DNA of 64,000 nt from Cryptomeria japonica (taxonomy: Eukaryota; Streptophyta; Pinopsida; Cupressales; Cupressaceae): positions 877,307,594 to 877,371,593 of the forward strand of contig NC_081409.1 of NCBI RefSeq assembly GCF_030272615.1, given 5' to 3'. A program made the translations under genes and the position numbers. This document shows, piece by piece, positions 44,692 through 56,159 of this stretch. Below the pieces are notes generated by a model. The model saw only the letters and a program-made list of their open reading frames with translations, did no database searches and was not told where the DNA came from. How positions within the stretch are numbered: position 1 is the first letter of the stretch; each line of letters starts with the position of its first letter.

Positions 44692-46094
44692 ATACAATGA
44701 ATATTGACACGCAAGAGGTTAACATTGTAGTTGATAAGGAATCAAGTGAGAAGAGAGATATGGCAACTGAGCCACCGACAGAAGACATTACAGTTGAGAC
44801 AAATAATGATGATATAGTTGGAAACATTGAAATTGGGGTTGAGAAACAAATTGAACAATCAACTAACCCCCTGGACATAGGAAAGGCAGATACCACTAGT
44901 GTACATACTGATGTATCTACTGAGCAATAGGCAAATGATAGCAATGAAAAATCTATTGAGATACCAGTTGTAGACATTTCAGAGGTAAACATAGAGAAAC
45001 TAGTAGAAAACATAGAGTCACAATCAGAAAAACCGACAATAGAAAGCTCTAAGAAACAGAATGAGGTACACACTGAGAAATCAGAAGAGAAGAAGGATGA
45101 GTTAAAGATTAATACAGAGACTGTGCCACCAACATCCTCTAAGAAACCTAAACCCTTGCTTATAGAAATACAGACTCAAATTGACCTACCAGAGGTCATT
45201 ATAAGCAAAGAGGTTCCTCACACCAATGGATTACAGATTGTTAAGACAGTTGGTCAATCATCTGGTTCTTCACTGATAGAATTCCAGCCAATTAATGTAA
45301 CAGAAGTATTGCTTGATTCAATTAAGAAAATAACTTATTGCAATGCAATTGTATATAAGGCAATTGATGACACCATACCAATTTTGAAGATGATTTCACC
45401 CAAGTGTAACATAGAAAACAAAGATTCTTTAAACCAATTATACACATTGTCTAAGTATATAACAGGCAATCTTCTAACAATTGATCAGATCAATGAGGAG
45501 ACTTTCAGAGAGAAAATGAATAAAAAGAAGGAAAAATTCCTTGAGGAGATAGTAAAGAAGAGTAAGGAACATATAGATACATTATTACTAGTACTAGGTA
45601 AGACAATTTTGGAATTCAAGAAATTGTACAGAGATTCATGCAAGACAAACATTTTGACAGAGGATATAGATAAAGAGATCAGCAAAGCACAGAAGGAAAT
45701 CAATAATATTGCAGATAATTTAATAGGTTCATTAGACTCCATATCGGTAGTAGAACAGGAAATTACCGGCTATGAAGAGAAAATTGAAAAACTTGAAAAA
45801 GATAAGGAGAGCTTAAAGTTTAAGGCAAAGGAACTAAAATGCAGACTAGGTCCTAAACTAGATATCCTTATCTCTTTGAGAAAAGAGATTTCTGAGGCTC
45901 TTGTTCTAGGACTTAAGACACTAGAAGAGAAAATGCACATACTCATTGGTATAATCCAGAGCACTGAAGCAACACTAAAGGAAAGTGATAGGTTTAGTAA
46001 TAGCCTAAATTTTGCATTAGTGGATCTATATCAGATTGTAACCCACCAGTTACAGGGATCCAGACAGGAACTACACTCAATAGACATTAATTGA
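44692..46094 (+). pseudogene. Element B ORF2, C-terminal part: large charged coiled-coil protein
   Basis: It resumes the frame of 35880-36907 in phase. A TAG at 44928-44930 interrupts it, after which the frame is open to 46094, including a 323-codon stretch. The first part is acidic and Thr/Glu-rich. The second has long Lys/Glu/Leu heptads (EKLEKDKESLKFKAKELK, LKTLEEKMHILIGII). No enzyme motif, zinc knuckle or membrane segment was seen. Together the parts would make about 800 residues. The function is unknown; a structural or Gag-associated role is a guess from the coiled coil and its place in a retrotransposon. Confidence 0.7.
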
Positions 46095-46121
46095 CAACTT
46101 TTGTCATTGATGCCAAAGGGG

Positions 46122-46135
46122 GAGTAGTGAAGATG
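46122..46135 (+). promoter_or_regulatory. Upstream polypurine-tract-like copy (element B)
   Basis: GATGCCAAAGGGGGAGTAG lies about 150 bp before the true tract and right after the ORF2 stop. Confidence 0.65.
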
Positions 46136-46269
46136 AGAAAAATGATTAGTAGAAAACATCACTTCTTAGGGGGAGCACACATTTTTGGATACACTTTTGG
46201 TAAGACAGTTTTGGCAGATCTTTTTGGACAACACTTTTTGGATTTTTCTCATGAGTGTTGCCATCAATG

Positions 46270-46283
46270 CCAAAGGGGGAGAT
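46270..46283 (+). promoter_or_regulatory. Polypurine tract (element B)
   Basis: CCAAAGGGGGAGAT directly precedes the TGTTGGCAAATG of the 3' LTR. Confidence 0.88.
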
Positions 46284-47048
46284 TGTTGGCAAATGCACAC
46301 TCCAATGAGATATTGTAGGTGATTGAAGGTATTGTCATTGATGGCAACCTTACAATCCTATGGCATTGGAAGACACTAGCACAGGCACAGACAGCAGCAG
46401 CGACAGCGGCAAAAGATGTTTACCGACGGGATTTTGTTTATTGTATTTTGTATTTAATTGTAAAATCTTTTTGTAAGCCAACAAGGTGAATTGTAATAGG
46501 ACTCATATAAGTATGAGATCTTGTAGATCATTTAGGATGTGTGGATATGGTTAGATTATTGCAGAAGTAATATGTGAATATTAAGGCAGAGTTTGGAATA
46601 AGGTTTATGGAAGTTGCATGAGCTTAAACCGGTACTAAACCTAGCATATCAGATGCTGAACCAAAGGAGTACATGATATTGGATTTACTTAATCCATTTT
46701 GTAAGTCAGTGAGACTTCTCTTTTTGTATTTAAGTAGTGAGCTTTAGGCAGTTGGCCTTCCTACATGTGCAAGCCCTTATTGTATCAGTAATATTCACTT
46801 ATTGGCCAGTGAGCGAATATTGTGGGTCACAAATCCCACCGAGGTTTTTCCCACACTGGGTTTCCTCGTTAAAAATATTGTGTTATGGTGTGCTTTCTAT
46901 GTTGTGGTTACTGTTCTTATTTACTGCATTAATTCTTGTTTACCAGTACACTATTTTGGAATGCAATTTATTTAATAAGTTCAAAAAATCCATAAACCAG
47001 TTAGATACTGATTCACCCCCCCTCTCAATATCTTTGGGAATCCTAATA
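46284..47048 (+). repeat. Element B 3' LTR
   Basis: 765 bp. It ends ATCCTAATA where the 5' copy ends ATCCTAACA, so the terminal CA has decayed to TA. LINE sequence resumes directly after. Confidence 0.9.
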
Positions 47049-49740
47049 GAGAGATGCTAGGCACTTTGCCACTAAGCATACTAGAGGTATAGGTGAAGCA
47101 GCTATCCTACTCGGTGAGAAATGGGTTGATCATGTTTTAAGGTGGGGTTGCTTGCCATGTAATACTTTGGTATGGGTTATTATGAAGTATGAAGAGATGG
47201 AGTTTGGGGTGTGCTCTATTTATGCTCTTAATGAGTATAAATTTGCAGGATGGACTTTTGGAGGTGGATGTTCTATTTGGATAATATCCCCTGGATCCTT
47301 GGGGGAGACTTCAATATGATAGAGAACCCTGTGGATAAAGTGAGGGGAAGTATATTTGAATAGAAGGGGGAGGAAAAGTTGTTTTGGACCAGAATGATTA
47401 ATAAGCTCAATCTCATTGATCCTTTGGCAGGATGCAAAAGAGAGTATAAAGGTATTTGGTTCACATGGTGCAACAGTCAGAAGAGAAGTAAAAAAATTGA
47501 TTTTTTTTACTCCAAGTTAGACAGATTCTATTTTAATAAAGAGTTCTTTAGTATTTGTAAGGATAGTGAGTGACCTAAGTTAAATGTTACTCCATACACC
47601 CTCTTAGATCATCACCCCATTCAGGTTGTTATCTCCTGTAATAAGTTGCCCTCGAGAAGAGATGTTCAAAGGAATGCCTTTGCCCTTAACATTAGCCTTC
47701 TTGGGAGAGAGGATGTTATGTAGACAATTCTTATCATCAGACAGTTTAATAATTTATTTGTCAAACATGACAACCCCATCAAGGGTTGGACCTCGAAGGT
47801 GTACAGATGGAGGGCCCTCTTTCAAACCATAGGTAAGAAATTAGTCAAGGACTCAAGAAAAGAGCAAACCATGGCCTATCTAAGGTTTCACCAAGTAGAA
47901 TAAATCTTACAGACCAATCCTTCAAACACTGAGGTTGTGGATATTATGTGCCAAACCAATAATTCACTAAGGAGGATTCAAAATGTAAGGATTTAGGGAT
48001 CCAAAATGAGAGCAAGGTTAAATTGGATAGAACACAAAAAAGTAGCTTCCAGATTCTTCTTTCAGCTATTGAAATCTACAGAAGCTAGGGTTAACATTGA
48101 TAGTATTTGGGAGGATGGTAATATTATTTTATATCAAGTAGGTATTCTAAACTCTTTTGCTCAATTTTACCAAAATTTGTTCTCCTTAGAGGATAATGCA
48201 TTGAACAAGGCAAGGGATATAGAGCATTTGACAAGCATCATCCCTAGAAAAGTGAACATGGAAGATGTTGAGAAATTAAATCAAGCTCTCTCATTGGAAG
48301 AAATTAACGATGTTATTGTATCCCTTAGCAATGGGAAAGTACCAAGACCTAATGGTCTCCCAGTTGAATTCTATAAGGAGTGCATTGAATAGATTGGAGA
48401 GGATCTGATGTAGGTGTATTAGAAAGTTGTGGATAAGGGATATTTGGGTGAATATATCAACAAAGGATTGATCAAGCTGATACCTAAGGATGTGGATATA
48501 ATATTAATTAAGAACTAGATACCCATTACTCTGCTTAATGTGTCATATAAAATTTTAGCCAAGATTCTTTCACAAAAGTTGGAAAGCCTCCTGCCCAAGG
48601 TAATCAGCCCTACACAAACTAGTTTTGTCAAAGAGAGATACATACTTGAAAATATTCTTACATGTTGGGAAGCCATGCATTGGGACAGAGAATCAAGACA
48701 TGATACTGCTCTACTGTCATTAGACTTTGAGAAGGCTTATGACAAGATATAATGGATCTTTGTTAATATGATAATGGAAAGTAAAGGGATCCTTGGACAC
48801 TTTTGCAAAATGGTAAATTTATTAATGAAAGATGCTAAGGCATATGTGGAGATTAATGATATTAAGTTAAATAACTTTGACATATCCAAGTCTTTTAGAC
48901 AAGGATGCCCCTTAGCACCTGCTATATTTGCAATTTTTGTTGATGTCGTGTATTACCTGTTGAGAGACTCAACTAGTTCCCCTAAGGTGAGGGGAATCAC
49001 TTTACCTAATTGAGAATATTTATCTAATATCCAATTTATAGATGACACTGTCATCCTTGCTAGATTGGGAGATGATAACATAGATGTATCAATCACTAAA
49101 ATTGATATATTTTGTGAAGATTTTAGGAGTAACTTGGTTGGAAGATGCAACCCCTCGATTCATCCAATAAATATTCTCTCTTATGGGGTGGACCTAATCA
49201 TTTAGTCAAATACTTGGGAATTCTTTTTTCTATTGAACCAAACCTAATAACTATGCGGGAATGGATTAAAAGTAAAATTGACAAGAATCTTAGAAAACAG
49301 AACAAGCATTTCCTTTCTCTCTCAGGAGGGTGCAAGTCTGTCAAAAAATTATTTCCTCATACAACATTTATTGTACTTCAGCTTGGCTTTTTAGTAATTA
49401 CTAATTTTTTCATATCCAAAAGATGATCATGAATTTTCTCTGGTTAGACGATAAAGGAGGCAAGAAAAGACATACTATGAGTTGGCAGTTGTGCAATATG
49501 AGTAGAAATAAAGGCAGTCTAGGTCTCAAGGATCTAAGATGCCAAGGAATCTCCCTTAAAGATAAATGTATTTTTAGAGCTTTGCAAGGAGAGGAGACTT
49601 GGAAAGTCTTGATTAGACATAATATAAATAAGTCTACTCCTAAAAGAAGCCCTACTTGGAGAGAATTGGCTTTAAGTGATACAATTGCTAGAGATTTCGA
49701 GGTTAGACCCTATGGATCCCCTATTTTTAAATCAATTTAG
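47049..49740 (+). pseudogene. LINE ORF2, rest of endonuclease and reverse transcriptase
   Basis: It continues the ORF2 cut at 10093. The endonuclease GGDFNM block lies at about 47301-47318. Reverse transcriptase blocks follow: ISPTQTSFVKERYI, LDFEKAYDKI (48725), QGCPLAPAIF, and FIDDTVI (about 49034), where the usual FADD reads FIDD. The C-terminal KGSLGLKDLRCQGISL block is near 49510-49560. Many stops and several frame changes show long decay. The 3' zinc-binding domain and poly(A) tail are not recognisable after 49740, so the 3' end is lost or too diverged. Confidence 0.85.
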
Positions 49741-50524
49741 AAAGCTTGGTGATGCAGAGCAACCACATACACAACCAACTAGGGGAGATATTTCTCCCAA
49801 ATCACCTATTCAAATAGGTGATTACTCTTCACAAAGCTACAAAAGCCTCACAAGGTTACTAGGTGCTCATAAGGCTACAACACCCCAAGAATAGACTCAT
49901 GCCTCCAAATCTTCTCCAATCACTAAAACACATCAAAATAGACTCATTTAACTTGCCCAAGGTCACCTTGAGTCTTCCAACAACTAGGTTACACCAAACT
50001 CTCAAAACCCCTCACACAAATTCAACTCCTAATAGGTCTCCAAACGATCCATAGATACAACACATGTAGCCAAAAGGATACTCAACAAACTAAGGAACAT
50101 CAAGGTTCTTTTGAAATGAATCCTCCTCAAAGATTAACTATCTTTCTCTACTCTCCCTTCCACCCTAAAGGTCATAAGAACACTCACTGTGGTGACACTA
50201 GTCACAAACACCAATGTGAGCAGTCTTTCTTGCATGGACCATTTCCCCTTGATAAAACACCAAACATATCCAGGATGTAGGAGGACTCCTCTATTCACTC
50301 TTTTGTCTTCAAATGCAACAAAAAATCACACTTCAACCTTGCAAAATTCAATGAATCTACTCACTGTAAAACGATGACAGTCAATGCTCTTCCACAGGGA
50401 CAGTCATAAACCCTCATTGTTTAGTTGGCTCTTTTAGTCACCAATCACTTGGAACATGTTTGGGAAACCCCCACACCCCCTTTTATGACTTCACCAATCT
50501 TTCAAATCCCTTCTTGCACTGGAT
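49741..50524. other. Unassigned sequence between LINE remnant and element E
   Basis: No domain recognised in any frame. It includes a small palindrome, AATCACCTATTCAAATAGGTGATT (two halves of about ten bases). It may be a decayed LINE 3' end or unrelated DNA. Confidence 0.4.
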
Positions 50525-51653
50525 TGTTGGTATTATGGATGACTTCATCATGTGTTGAATTGGTTTTATCATTGATGTCAACACTTGTCTTCTTGGAGGT
50601 CTACATTGTTGATTTGGCACTATGGTTATATTGGTTTACTATTGCACCGACACATTGTGGTCCCGACATGGATATTGGCTTATGCACAGTCACCGGTATA
50701 TGTTCACCAGTAGGATATATTGTTCACCGGTAGTGATGATGACTAGTTATCATCTGGAGATCATTTGGTTATGTCGAAGACATGGATTAGAAGTTCGGAT
50801 TTGGTGTTTTTCTTATTGGTCTAATCATCTTGACAGATTTGCTTTTACTGTCAGATAAGTCTAGGTTATGGACCGGTATGTGATATCTATTTCAAATTAG
50901 CATGACACATTATGGAGATGGTTTATTGATCGGATAATATGTAATTGTATTGAGCCGACATATTGAGACTTATTTGTAATTGATTTAATTGTAATATCTT
51001 TAGTGAGCTAACCTCATCATGTGGTCTTAGGTTTTGTATAAATGATTGAAAGATCTTATTGAAGATCATAACATGGTATGAAATGGTAATTGTATGAGTG
51101 TATATTGAAGAGTAGAAGTGCAGATCCTTGTGTGAATCACACAGACATTATTTGAAGGTTGAAGGAAGGTTATTGGCGCTCATGCTCATAGCTTAAATCG
51201 GTACTGAATCCAGCATTGGAGATTATATTTTGTGTAGTACATTGTTATTGGATTTAACCATCCAATTTTAGTCAGTGTGACTCCTATTTTGTGATTGAAC
51301 AGTGAGCTCTAGGCAGTTGGCCTTTCTACATGTGCACACCCCATTTGTATACACATACTATCTGTCATAGTATCATCTGATTGTGGGTAAGGTTTCCCAT
51401 TGTGGTTTTTCCCTTATTGGGTTTCCACGTATAAATCTTTGTGTCATGTGTTGTGGATGTTGTTTCTCTTTATGTTTCATGCATTAAGTTATACCGGTAC
51501 TACTATAGCTGTTAATTTGTTTCACCGACACTTAAGTTTGGTTTATCAGCACTACGTTTAAGTTGGAATAATTTGCATTTGGGTTATAATTTATGACAAG
51601 TGGTTAACAACTGATTCACCCCCCCTCTCAGTTATCCTTCCCGGTTCCTAATA
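50525..51653 (+). repeat. Element E 5' LTR
   Basis: About 1,129 bp. The 3' end reads CCTAATA two bases before the primer site, so the terminal CA has probably decayed to TA. It carries the GTGGTTTTTCCC/TTGGGTTTCCACG fold near 51400-51435. Confidence 0.85.
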
Positions 51654-51655
51654 AT

Positions 51656-51667
51656 TGGTATCAAAGC
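51656..51667 (+). promoter_or_regulatory. Primer-binding site, mutated (element E)
   Basis: TGGTATCAAAGC has one change from the usual TGGTATCAGAGC. Confidence 0.85.
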
Positions 51668-51710
51668 TAATTCCTCTTTTTGCAGAAGCCTAATAGCTTG
51701 AGGAGATCCT

Positions 51711-54462
51711 ATGGCAAAAAATATTTTTAGGAAGGACAGTCTGAAACTTGATGGAACTAACTATGGTATATGAAAGATCAGAATGGAAACACATTTGAAC
51801 TGCATTGGAAGAGATATATGGGATGTTACTAAGAATGGCTATGTTGCTCCTATTATGAATCAACTACATCCACTGACTTTGGGCAAGGACTTGGAGAATG
51901 ATTGCAAAGCAAGAGAAGCACTTCTGAGCATATTATTAGATCGACAAATCATGGGATTATTAGATCGATCTACTGCTAAAGCTATTTGGGATAAAATGGA
52001 AACATTGAATGAAGGGGATACCACTATCAAAATTGCAAAACTGGAATGTTATCGGGTCAGGTATGAAAATTTAAAAATGGAAGAAGATGAAAGAATTTTT
52101 GCATTTATGGAAAGAGTTAATGAAATCGTTTTAGGAATACAATGTTGTGGAGGATCTTTAAGTGAAGATGAAATTGTTTCTAAAGTTTTAAGAGCATTTC
52201 CACCGACTTACAAAATAACAGTGACTGCTATTAATGAGTTGAGAACAATGCCTAATACATCAGTTTCTAGAGATACTTTGGTTGGAAAACTTTCAGCATT
52301 TGAACTTGAAGAGTTTGGTCTTGTTGCTACAGTTAAAACTGATTTAGCTTTCAAAGAATCATCATTAGCAACATCACCATCATCATCTGACAAAATTGAT
52401 TGGAAAGCACTTTATGCAAGAGAACTTGAAGATATGAGAAGAGAAAATGAAGAACTTGAAGCACTATTTGTGAGGAAGATGCCTAAAGGTCCAGCGGGAA
52501 GTAAGTATGAAGGTAAAGCACCTTTCGAATGTTTTAATTACAATAAAGTTGGTCATATGGCTTCTAGGTGTCCTAATAGACATGCAAGACTAAGGGAGGA
52601 AGAAAGAAGAACATATAAACCTAACCCTGAATATCAGAGATACATATTTAAGAAAAATAAAGATAAGTCATGTTACTATGCAGATGAAGGTGTCACAGGT
52701 GACTCAGATGAAGATCTAGCAGATAGTGGATGGCCATTTGTTGCATTAAAGGAAGATTCACCGACACCTATTGTCAAACCGGTAGAGTGGGTACTGGGAG
52801 CAAAAAATGATGAAAAAGATGAATGGATTATAGATAGTGGATGCTCGCATCATATGACTAGTGATAAAAGCAAATTTATATCATTTCAGGAAATTCATGG
52901 AGGTCTAGCAAGGTCTGGAGATGATAAAGCTTGTTTAATCAAAGGAAAAGACACTATATCTTTGAATGGTAAGCATAATACTGACAATGTTTATTATGTA
53001 GAAGGTTTGAAGCATAATCTTTTGAGTGTTGGTCAGTTAGTGGAAAAAGGATTTCAATTACAATTCAAGAATGGAAAATGCAAAATCATAAACTGAACTG
53101 GATTGGAGATTGCAACCAATAATCAGACTAAAGGTAACATCTTTCATTTGAATACCAATGATAAGACATGTTTGATTGCACACATTTATGAAAGTTGGTT
53201 ATGTCATAAAAGACTTTTTCATGTGAATTTTGATTGCATTGTAAAGATCGGTTCAACTAAGGCAGTAAGGGATTTACCTAAGATTGTGAAACCTCATAAT
53301 CCGGTATGTAAGAAATGTCAAATGGGAAAGCAAGTTAGAACAAAATTTAAGAGCATTACTAAAAAATCCAATAATACTCTTGATTTAATTCATACTGATT
53401 CATGTAGTCCAGTAAGAACAAGAAGTCTACAAGGTGATAGATACTTTATGCTAATAATTGATGATTATTTTAGAATGTGTTGGGTTACTTTTCTCAGGGA
53501 GAAATCAAAAGCTTTTGGAAGATTCAAGATATTCAAGGCAATGGTAGAGAATAAAACCGACAAGAAAATAAAATGTTTGAGATCGGATCAAGGAGGAGAA
53601 TTTACATCTAGAGAATTTAATGCATTTTGTGAAGTGAATGGAATCAAAAGACAACTATCAGCACCCCGAACACCCCAGTAGAATGGAGTTGTGGAAAGGA
53701 AGAACAAAACTATTCTGGATGCAGCAAGAACCATGTTGATGGAAGCAAATTTAACTCATGTGTACTGGAGAGAAGCAGTGAATACAACGGTTTATACTTT
53801 CAACAGAGTTCACATCAAAAGTGAAACCAGTAAGACCCCTTATGAACTATGGTTTGGTCATATTCCTACTCTTAAATACTTTAGAATATTTGGAAGCAAA
53901 TATTATATTAGGAGAGATGAGTATGTTGGCAAATTTGATCCTAGAAGTGATGAAGAAATATTTCTTGGTTATTCATCTAGAAGTAAGGCATATAGATGTT
54001 ATAATAAAAGATTGCAGAAAATCATTGAGAGTACTAATGTGAAGATAGATGAACATTTTGGAGGAGAATCAAGATCTGTAGAATCAACAATAGAAATGAT
54101 TATAAATGAACCGACATAGATTGCACCGATACAGAATGTAGATTCAGTCACTCCGGCATCATCAGAGAACTCAACTGTGACTGAAGAACAATAGCCTGTG
54201 ACTATAAATCAGAATAAACCGAGGTATGTGAGATTGAATCATTTAGAGAATTAGATAATTGGAAACAAGAATCAAGGTATTATGACTAGAGGAAGACTAG
54301 CAAATGAAGATGTATGTTTAATTTCTCAAATTGAACCAGCATTTGTTATTGAAGCATGTGAAGATAAATATTGGATAAAAGCAATTAAAGATGAATTAGA
54401 ATAAATTGAAAAGAATAATACTTGGACATTGGTTCCCTGACCTAAAGACAAAAATGTAATTG
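51711..54462 (+). pseudogene. Element E gag, protease, integrase
   Basis: The ATG at 51711 is followed by a TGA at 51771 (a Trp position in relatives), then a 437-codon open stretch. Gag blocks (AKAIWDKMETLNEGDTTIK, FPPTYKITVTAINELR) lead to a knuckle reading CFNYNKVGHMASRC, with Tyr in place of the second Cys. The protease motif IIDSGCSHHM is intact. After a TGA at 53094-53096 the frame holds integrase: the HHCC region, then HTDSCSPV, LRSDQGGEF and, past a TAG at 53679, NGVVERKN, so D, D, E are all present. More stops follow (54117 and later). The frame is cut at 54462/54468 by a solo LTR. Confidence 0.9.
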
Positions 54463-54467
54463 GAACT
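54463..54467 (+). repeat. Target-site duplication GAACT, left
   Basis: Recurs at 56155-56159. Confidence 0.85.
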
Positions 54468-56154
54468 TGATGTCATGGAAATGGGGACAAGGCAACAACA
54501 AAGTTCAATGTTAATAAGTTAGTTTCAACCATAAAACCAAAACAAAGAACTAAAAACCATTCCAAACATATCAAAAGAGATTTCAAAAAAGCATGAAAGA
54601 AGTTTAACAAAACAAAAGAAAGGAGAAGAGCCTCCCGAAGATGCTTCCATGATGCCTTTGATGCTTCGCCCTTGTTTCTCCCCTCACCAAGTTCCACATG
54701 AGTGTAGCTCTCAGCTTTTAGTACTAGCCATGGATGCCATATGGAGATTCAAGATGGTTGAATATGATAAGCAAATTCTATGTAAGTGTCGATAGTGATG
54801 CTATGAAAAATCTCTATGCTAATACCAGTATAACAACAATACTCTAATGCTTCCTTCTTTGCTTGAGAAGAAGGGTTCTATTTATAGAAGAAATGGGGAA
54901 ATGAAGGGTTAAGATTGAGCAATCTTAACAAGGGTTAGGATTGAAAGATATTCAATCCATGTGAGACTTTCAACCCAATCCCATGTTGACAAGTGTCACC
55001 ATGAGGAGGCTTGAGAGGAGAGATAAGGAGCATTAAATGCTTGAGGGGACATGATGGTTACCCTAGGGGGTTGGGTTAGGGTTAGGTTAATGGATATTCC
55101 TTTTATCCAAGGGATAATTGAATGTGCAAGGGTTAAATGGTTACCTTAGTGAAAGAAATAAATGATTTGAAGAGACCCATGAGTCAAAAGGATGGTTAAG
55201 TTAGAGGAAAGTCTCTAACCAAAGGTAAAAGGTGAGTTAACCATAAATGGTTATGTAAGAGCCTTTAATGGTTTGGAAGACTTAAGAGGTTAACCATTTG
55301 AAGACATAAAGCCTTTAATGGTTATTGAAGACTTTGGAGGTTTTTGAGAAGTGACTTCCTTTTATTTAGGAATGTGACAATGATTAGGATATGATTAGGC
55401 TAATTAGAAGGAGTTAGAAGAATCTAGAAGGGATTTAGGTGTGCAAGTGGATTTTGTAGGAGAATGCAAGTGGGAGGAATTTTGGGATTTTCAATTAAAA
55501 CAAAATCATTCATTTCAATTAAATGATGTAATTTGCATTTCAAATAAATATTAATTAATTTAAATGAGAAAAAGGAAGATAAAGCATTAAATGCTTGAAG
55601 ACTTTAAGGGAAACCTTTAAAGGCTTAAGAAGACTCTAGAAGGAAGCCATTAAGTTTGAAGACTTTAAGGGAAACCATTAAAGTCTTAAGAAGACTCTAA
55701 GGGAAGCCATTAAGTTTGAAGAATTTAAGGGGAACCATTAAAGGTTTCAAGTGGGTGAGGATAAATAGGATTTTAAATAAATAATTTATTTAAAATAGTT
55801 GTGCAACTGCATTTGTAGGAAAATGCAAGTGGGTGGAGGATAAAGGTGATTTAAATAAATGTTAATTTATTTAAATGTGAGAGATGGGATTTTGGGGGAT
55901 TTAAATAAATATTAATTTATTTAAATGTGAGAGAAGATTTAATTAAACAAATATGATTTATTTATTTAATTAATGGTCTAAATTTGGTTAAGTGAATTAA
56001 ATCAAATAAATTCAATAATTTATTTATTTAATAGGAGAAGAGAGTTAAGATGAATTAATTAAATATTAATTTAATTAATTATTGATTGATGGTTAAATAA
56101 TCAAATAAATACTAAATATTCATTTAATTAAGTGGACAGATTTATGTGACTACA
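54468..56154 (-). mobile_element. Solo LTR, 1,687 bp, minus strand
   Basis: On the minus strand it begins TGTAGTCACATAAATCTG and ends TTTCCATGACATCA, flanked by perfect GAACT duplications inside element E. Its first 300 bases on the minus strand are the same kind of AT palindrome array (TTAATTAAATAAATAAATC) seen in the Tat LTRs, so a Gypsy origin is likely. No internal protein region is present. A 60-bp tandem repeat lies at 55591-55755. A single 74-codon minus frame (54473-54697) has no recognisable domain. Confidence 0.8.
55591..55755 (+). repeat. Tandem repeat, about 60-bp unit, 2.6 copies
   Basis: GAAGACTTTAAGGGAAACC starts at 55597 and 55658, and a variant at 55718. Each is followed by AAG(A/T)CTTAAGAAGACTCTA-like sequence. 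Confidence 0.85.
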
Positions 56155-56159
56155 GAACT
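56155..56159 (+). repeat. Target-site duplication GAACT, right
   Basis: Matches 54463-54467. Element E's frame resumes here. Confidence 0.85.

Larger units (their letters stand above)
10094..47048 (+). mobile_element. Element B: non-autonomous Copia-type LTR retrotransposon (interrupted)
   Basis: The 5' LTR starts TGTTGGCAAATGCACACTCC at 10094, is cut at about 10257 by element A, resumes at 34062 and ends at 34688. The 3' LTR is 46284-47048. A Met-tRNA primer site (TGGTATCAGAGC) follows the 5' LTR, and a polypurine tract (CCAAAGGGGGAGA) precedes the 3' LTR. Without its insertions B is about 5.4 kb. Its interior encodes a coiled-coil/zinc-knuckle protein and a large charged coiled-coil protein, with no integrase, reverse transcriptase or RNase H seen. 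The purine tract and LTR style resemble Sireviruses, the Copia lineage with multiple such tracts. No clear target duplication remains (GGAAA left, GAGAG right). Confidence 0.85.

Noticed and set aside
44666-45073. Minus-strand 135-codon frame
   Set aside because: It is a shadow of the element B ORF2 plus-strand frame.
47049-49740. Possible host reverse-transcriptase-like gene
   Set aside because: The motifs are those of a plant LINE ORF2, with many stops and frame changes. The N-terminal half is found on the other side of element B.
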